From Sva-07 sp963741755 (lineage in GTDB: Bacteria; Actinomycetota; Acidimicrobiia; Acidimicrobiales; Ilumatobacteraceae): DNA of 64,000 bases. Both the position numbers and the translations under genes were made by a program. The notes under the pieces were generated by a model. The model did not search any database. It worked only from the letters and a program-made list of their open reading frames with translations, and was not told the origin of the DNA. Location of the stretch: the NCBI GenBank assembly GCA_963741755.1, contig CAVUJG010000007.1, positions 186,001 to 250,000 on the forward strand. Direction: 5' to 3'. Positions within the stretch are counted from its first letter, which is position 1. The number at the start of each line of letters is the position of its first letter. Positions 62,825 to 64,000 of the stretch are shown here, piece by piece.

Positions 62825-64000
62825 TCAGGGCTCCCAGAGTTCGGTCGTCGGGTGGAACTGACTCCAGGCGAACCAGAACGACTCGTGTGACGGGATCGGG
62901 TCGCCGGTCGCTGCGTCGACCGCACGCAGTCCGCCGCCGTCGTCGACGAGTTCCACGCCGGCGGTAGCCACCGACTTCGCCGGCAGCGAGTGCCGCTCGA
63001 GCGGAGTCGGCGGGGAACGCGACCGGGATGCCATCGGCGGTGATCACGCCGACCACCAGTTCCTGGACGTCGAGGCGATCGTCGGCGGGGCCGATCGGGA
63101 AGATCGGGCCGTTGTCGTCACGGCCCTGCAGCGGGTCGAGCGGATAGCTGCGCCCGATGCCGCCGTCCTCCGCAATGATCGACGTGGTCGGGGTGCGCCG
63201 CTTTCCACTCGCCCCACGTGGTGCGCAGCACGGTGGTCTCGTCGAGCACGATCCCCTGATCCTGCAGCGGCCCCGACACGGCGGCGCCGGTGAACGTGTC
63301 GAACACCGACTGAGTGCGCAGGTCGTACATCACCTTGTTCGAACGCGACAGCAAGCCGGACGTTCGCAACACCGGTACCTCGTCGGCCCCGCCGACCGTG
63401 ACGGCATCGTCGGTGCGGTACGCCTGGGCCGAGCCGCACAGCGTGCAGTACGGGATCCCGAAACGCCGGTCGCCGAGCGTGAGGTTGAACATCTCGTGGA
63501 TCTCGGCGATGTTCTTGGGGATCGCAAGGGCCTCGTCGCCTTCGACGATGCCGAACACGATCGCATCGTCGGGATACCAGTCGCCGCCTGCCGCGTCGGT
63601 GACCGCAGGGTCGTCGAGCGCCGGGATGCAGCCACGGGCGCAGCCTTCCGTGTCGCCGAGTTCGCGGTCGTCGATCAGCACGCCGCCCCAACTGAGATGT
63701 CGCCAGTCGATGTCCGCGTCGGCGTCGGCGAAGAACGGGTCCCAACGATCCTCGACCAGGAGGAACAGCCCGGCCTTGTCGACGCGGTACTCCGGGTAGT
63801 CGGGAGTGTCCCAGGCAATCAGGTGGTTCGTGGCGCTGAGCCACACGCTGCGTTCGGCGTCGGGATCGCCGGTGATCGACGTGCCGGTCAACGTCTCGAA
63901 CGCGTCGACGAGTTCGTTGCCGTTCTCGCCGGGCCCGAAGAACCGCATGAGGTCCGCGACGTACCAGGCATGGCGAGCGTCGCCGTACTCGACGAGGTCG
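62825..64000 (-). CDS. DUF3179 protein, 5' end beyond window, two frame changes
   Basis: The open frame enters from the right edge (DLVEYGDARHAWYVADLMRF) and shows DUF3179 blocks: DDAIVFGIVEGDEALAIPKN, LTLGDRRFGIPYCTLCGSAQ with a CxxC, and LRTSGLLSRSNKVMYDLRTQ. Near 63185 and again near 63000 the frame moves by +1. The chain continues IAEDGGIGRSYPLDPLQGRD, VQELVVGVITADG and finally SLPAKSVATAGVELVDDGGG ending SFWFAWSQFHPTTELWEP, the family C-terminus. DUF3179 proteins are usually exported; function unknown. Confidence 0.8.

Overview
The window is GC-rich DNA, with nearly every gene packed head to tail and many GTG starts and 1-4 nt start/stop overlaps. Gene content points to an actinobacterium: a mycothiol-type maleylpyruvate isomerase fold protein, MprAB-like two-component genes, an actinobacterial P450/3Fe-4S ferredoxin pair, YcnI/CopCD copper genes and an intein-bearing UvrD/PcrA. 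The mix is most like the class Acidimicrobiia (Ilumatobacter-type marine lineages). That placement is inference from gene types, not from a marker gene. No rRNA, tRNA, CRISPR array, transposase or phage gene was recognised.

Layout. 1-3.7 kb: tail of a membrane protein, sucCD, a stand-alone B12-binding domain protein and a small membrane-anchored protein. 3.8-8.4 kb: flavodoxin-like protein, a zinc-type CDF exporter with a clear operator-like dyad, and a copper cluster (CopCD fusion, YcnI-like, DUF305). 8.5-17 kb: thioesterase, UvrD/PcrA helicase split by an intein, pterin dehydratase, an EF-G-like GTPase and an ABC-F ATPase. 17-29.4 kb: a signalling island with a NarL-type regulator, a receiver/HTH/adenylate-cyclase fusion, a MacB-type ABC transporter, a large NarL-type histidine kinase, a stand-alone receiver, a broken FAD oxidoreductase, a cupredoxin-like lipoprotein and a cyclic-nucleotide-binding protein without HTH. 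29.4-34.6 kb: MprAB-like pair, paired CrcB fluoride channels, P450 plus ferredoxin, YaaA. 34.7-51.9 kb: mostly metabolic genes (MFS, DNA methyltransferase, SDRs, DXS, acetyltransferases, enoyl-CoA hydratase, inositol-phosphatase family, PLP lyase, Nfu, CDF, EamA, Rieske oxygenase, SurE). 52-60.7 kb: one giant LPATG-anchored surface protein with 12 SdrD B-like repeats. 61-64 kb: a membrane-anchored propeller-like protein, an NTF2-like protein and a DUF3179 protein that runs off the right edge.

Two features cut across the window. First, many genes are interrupted by frame changes, and every one I could resolve is a +1 (single-base insertion) event; sequencing or assembly error is the most likely cause. 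Second, intergenic spaces hold several different families of long, nearly perfect hairpins. Some families recur with different stem sequences that remain complementary.

The most interesting functional unit is the 17-29 kb island. It contains a possible cAMP-producing response regulator and a possible cAMP-binding effector. A shared dyad (GGGTG-N7-CACCC) lies about 60 bp before both the cyclase and the histidine kinase, and about 100 bp before the lipoprotein gene.
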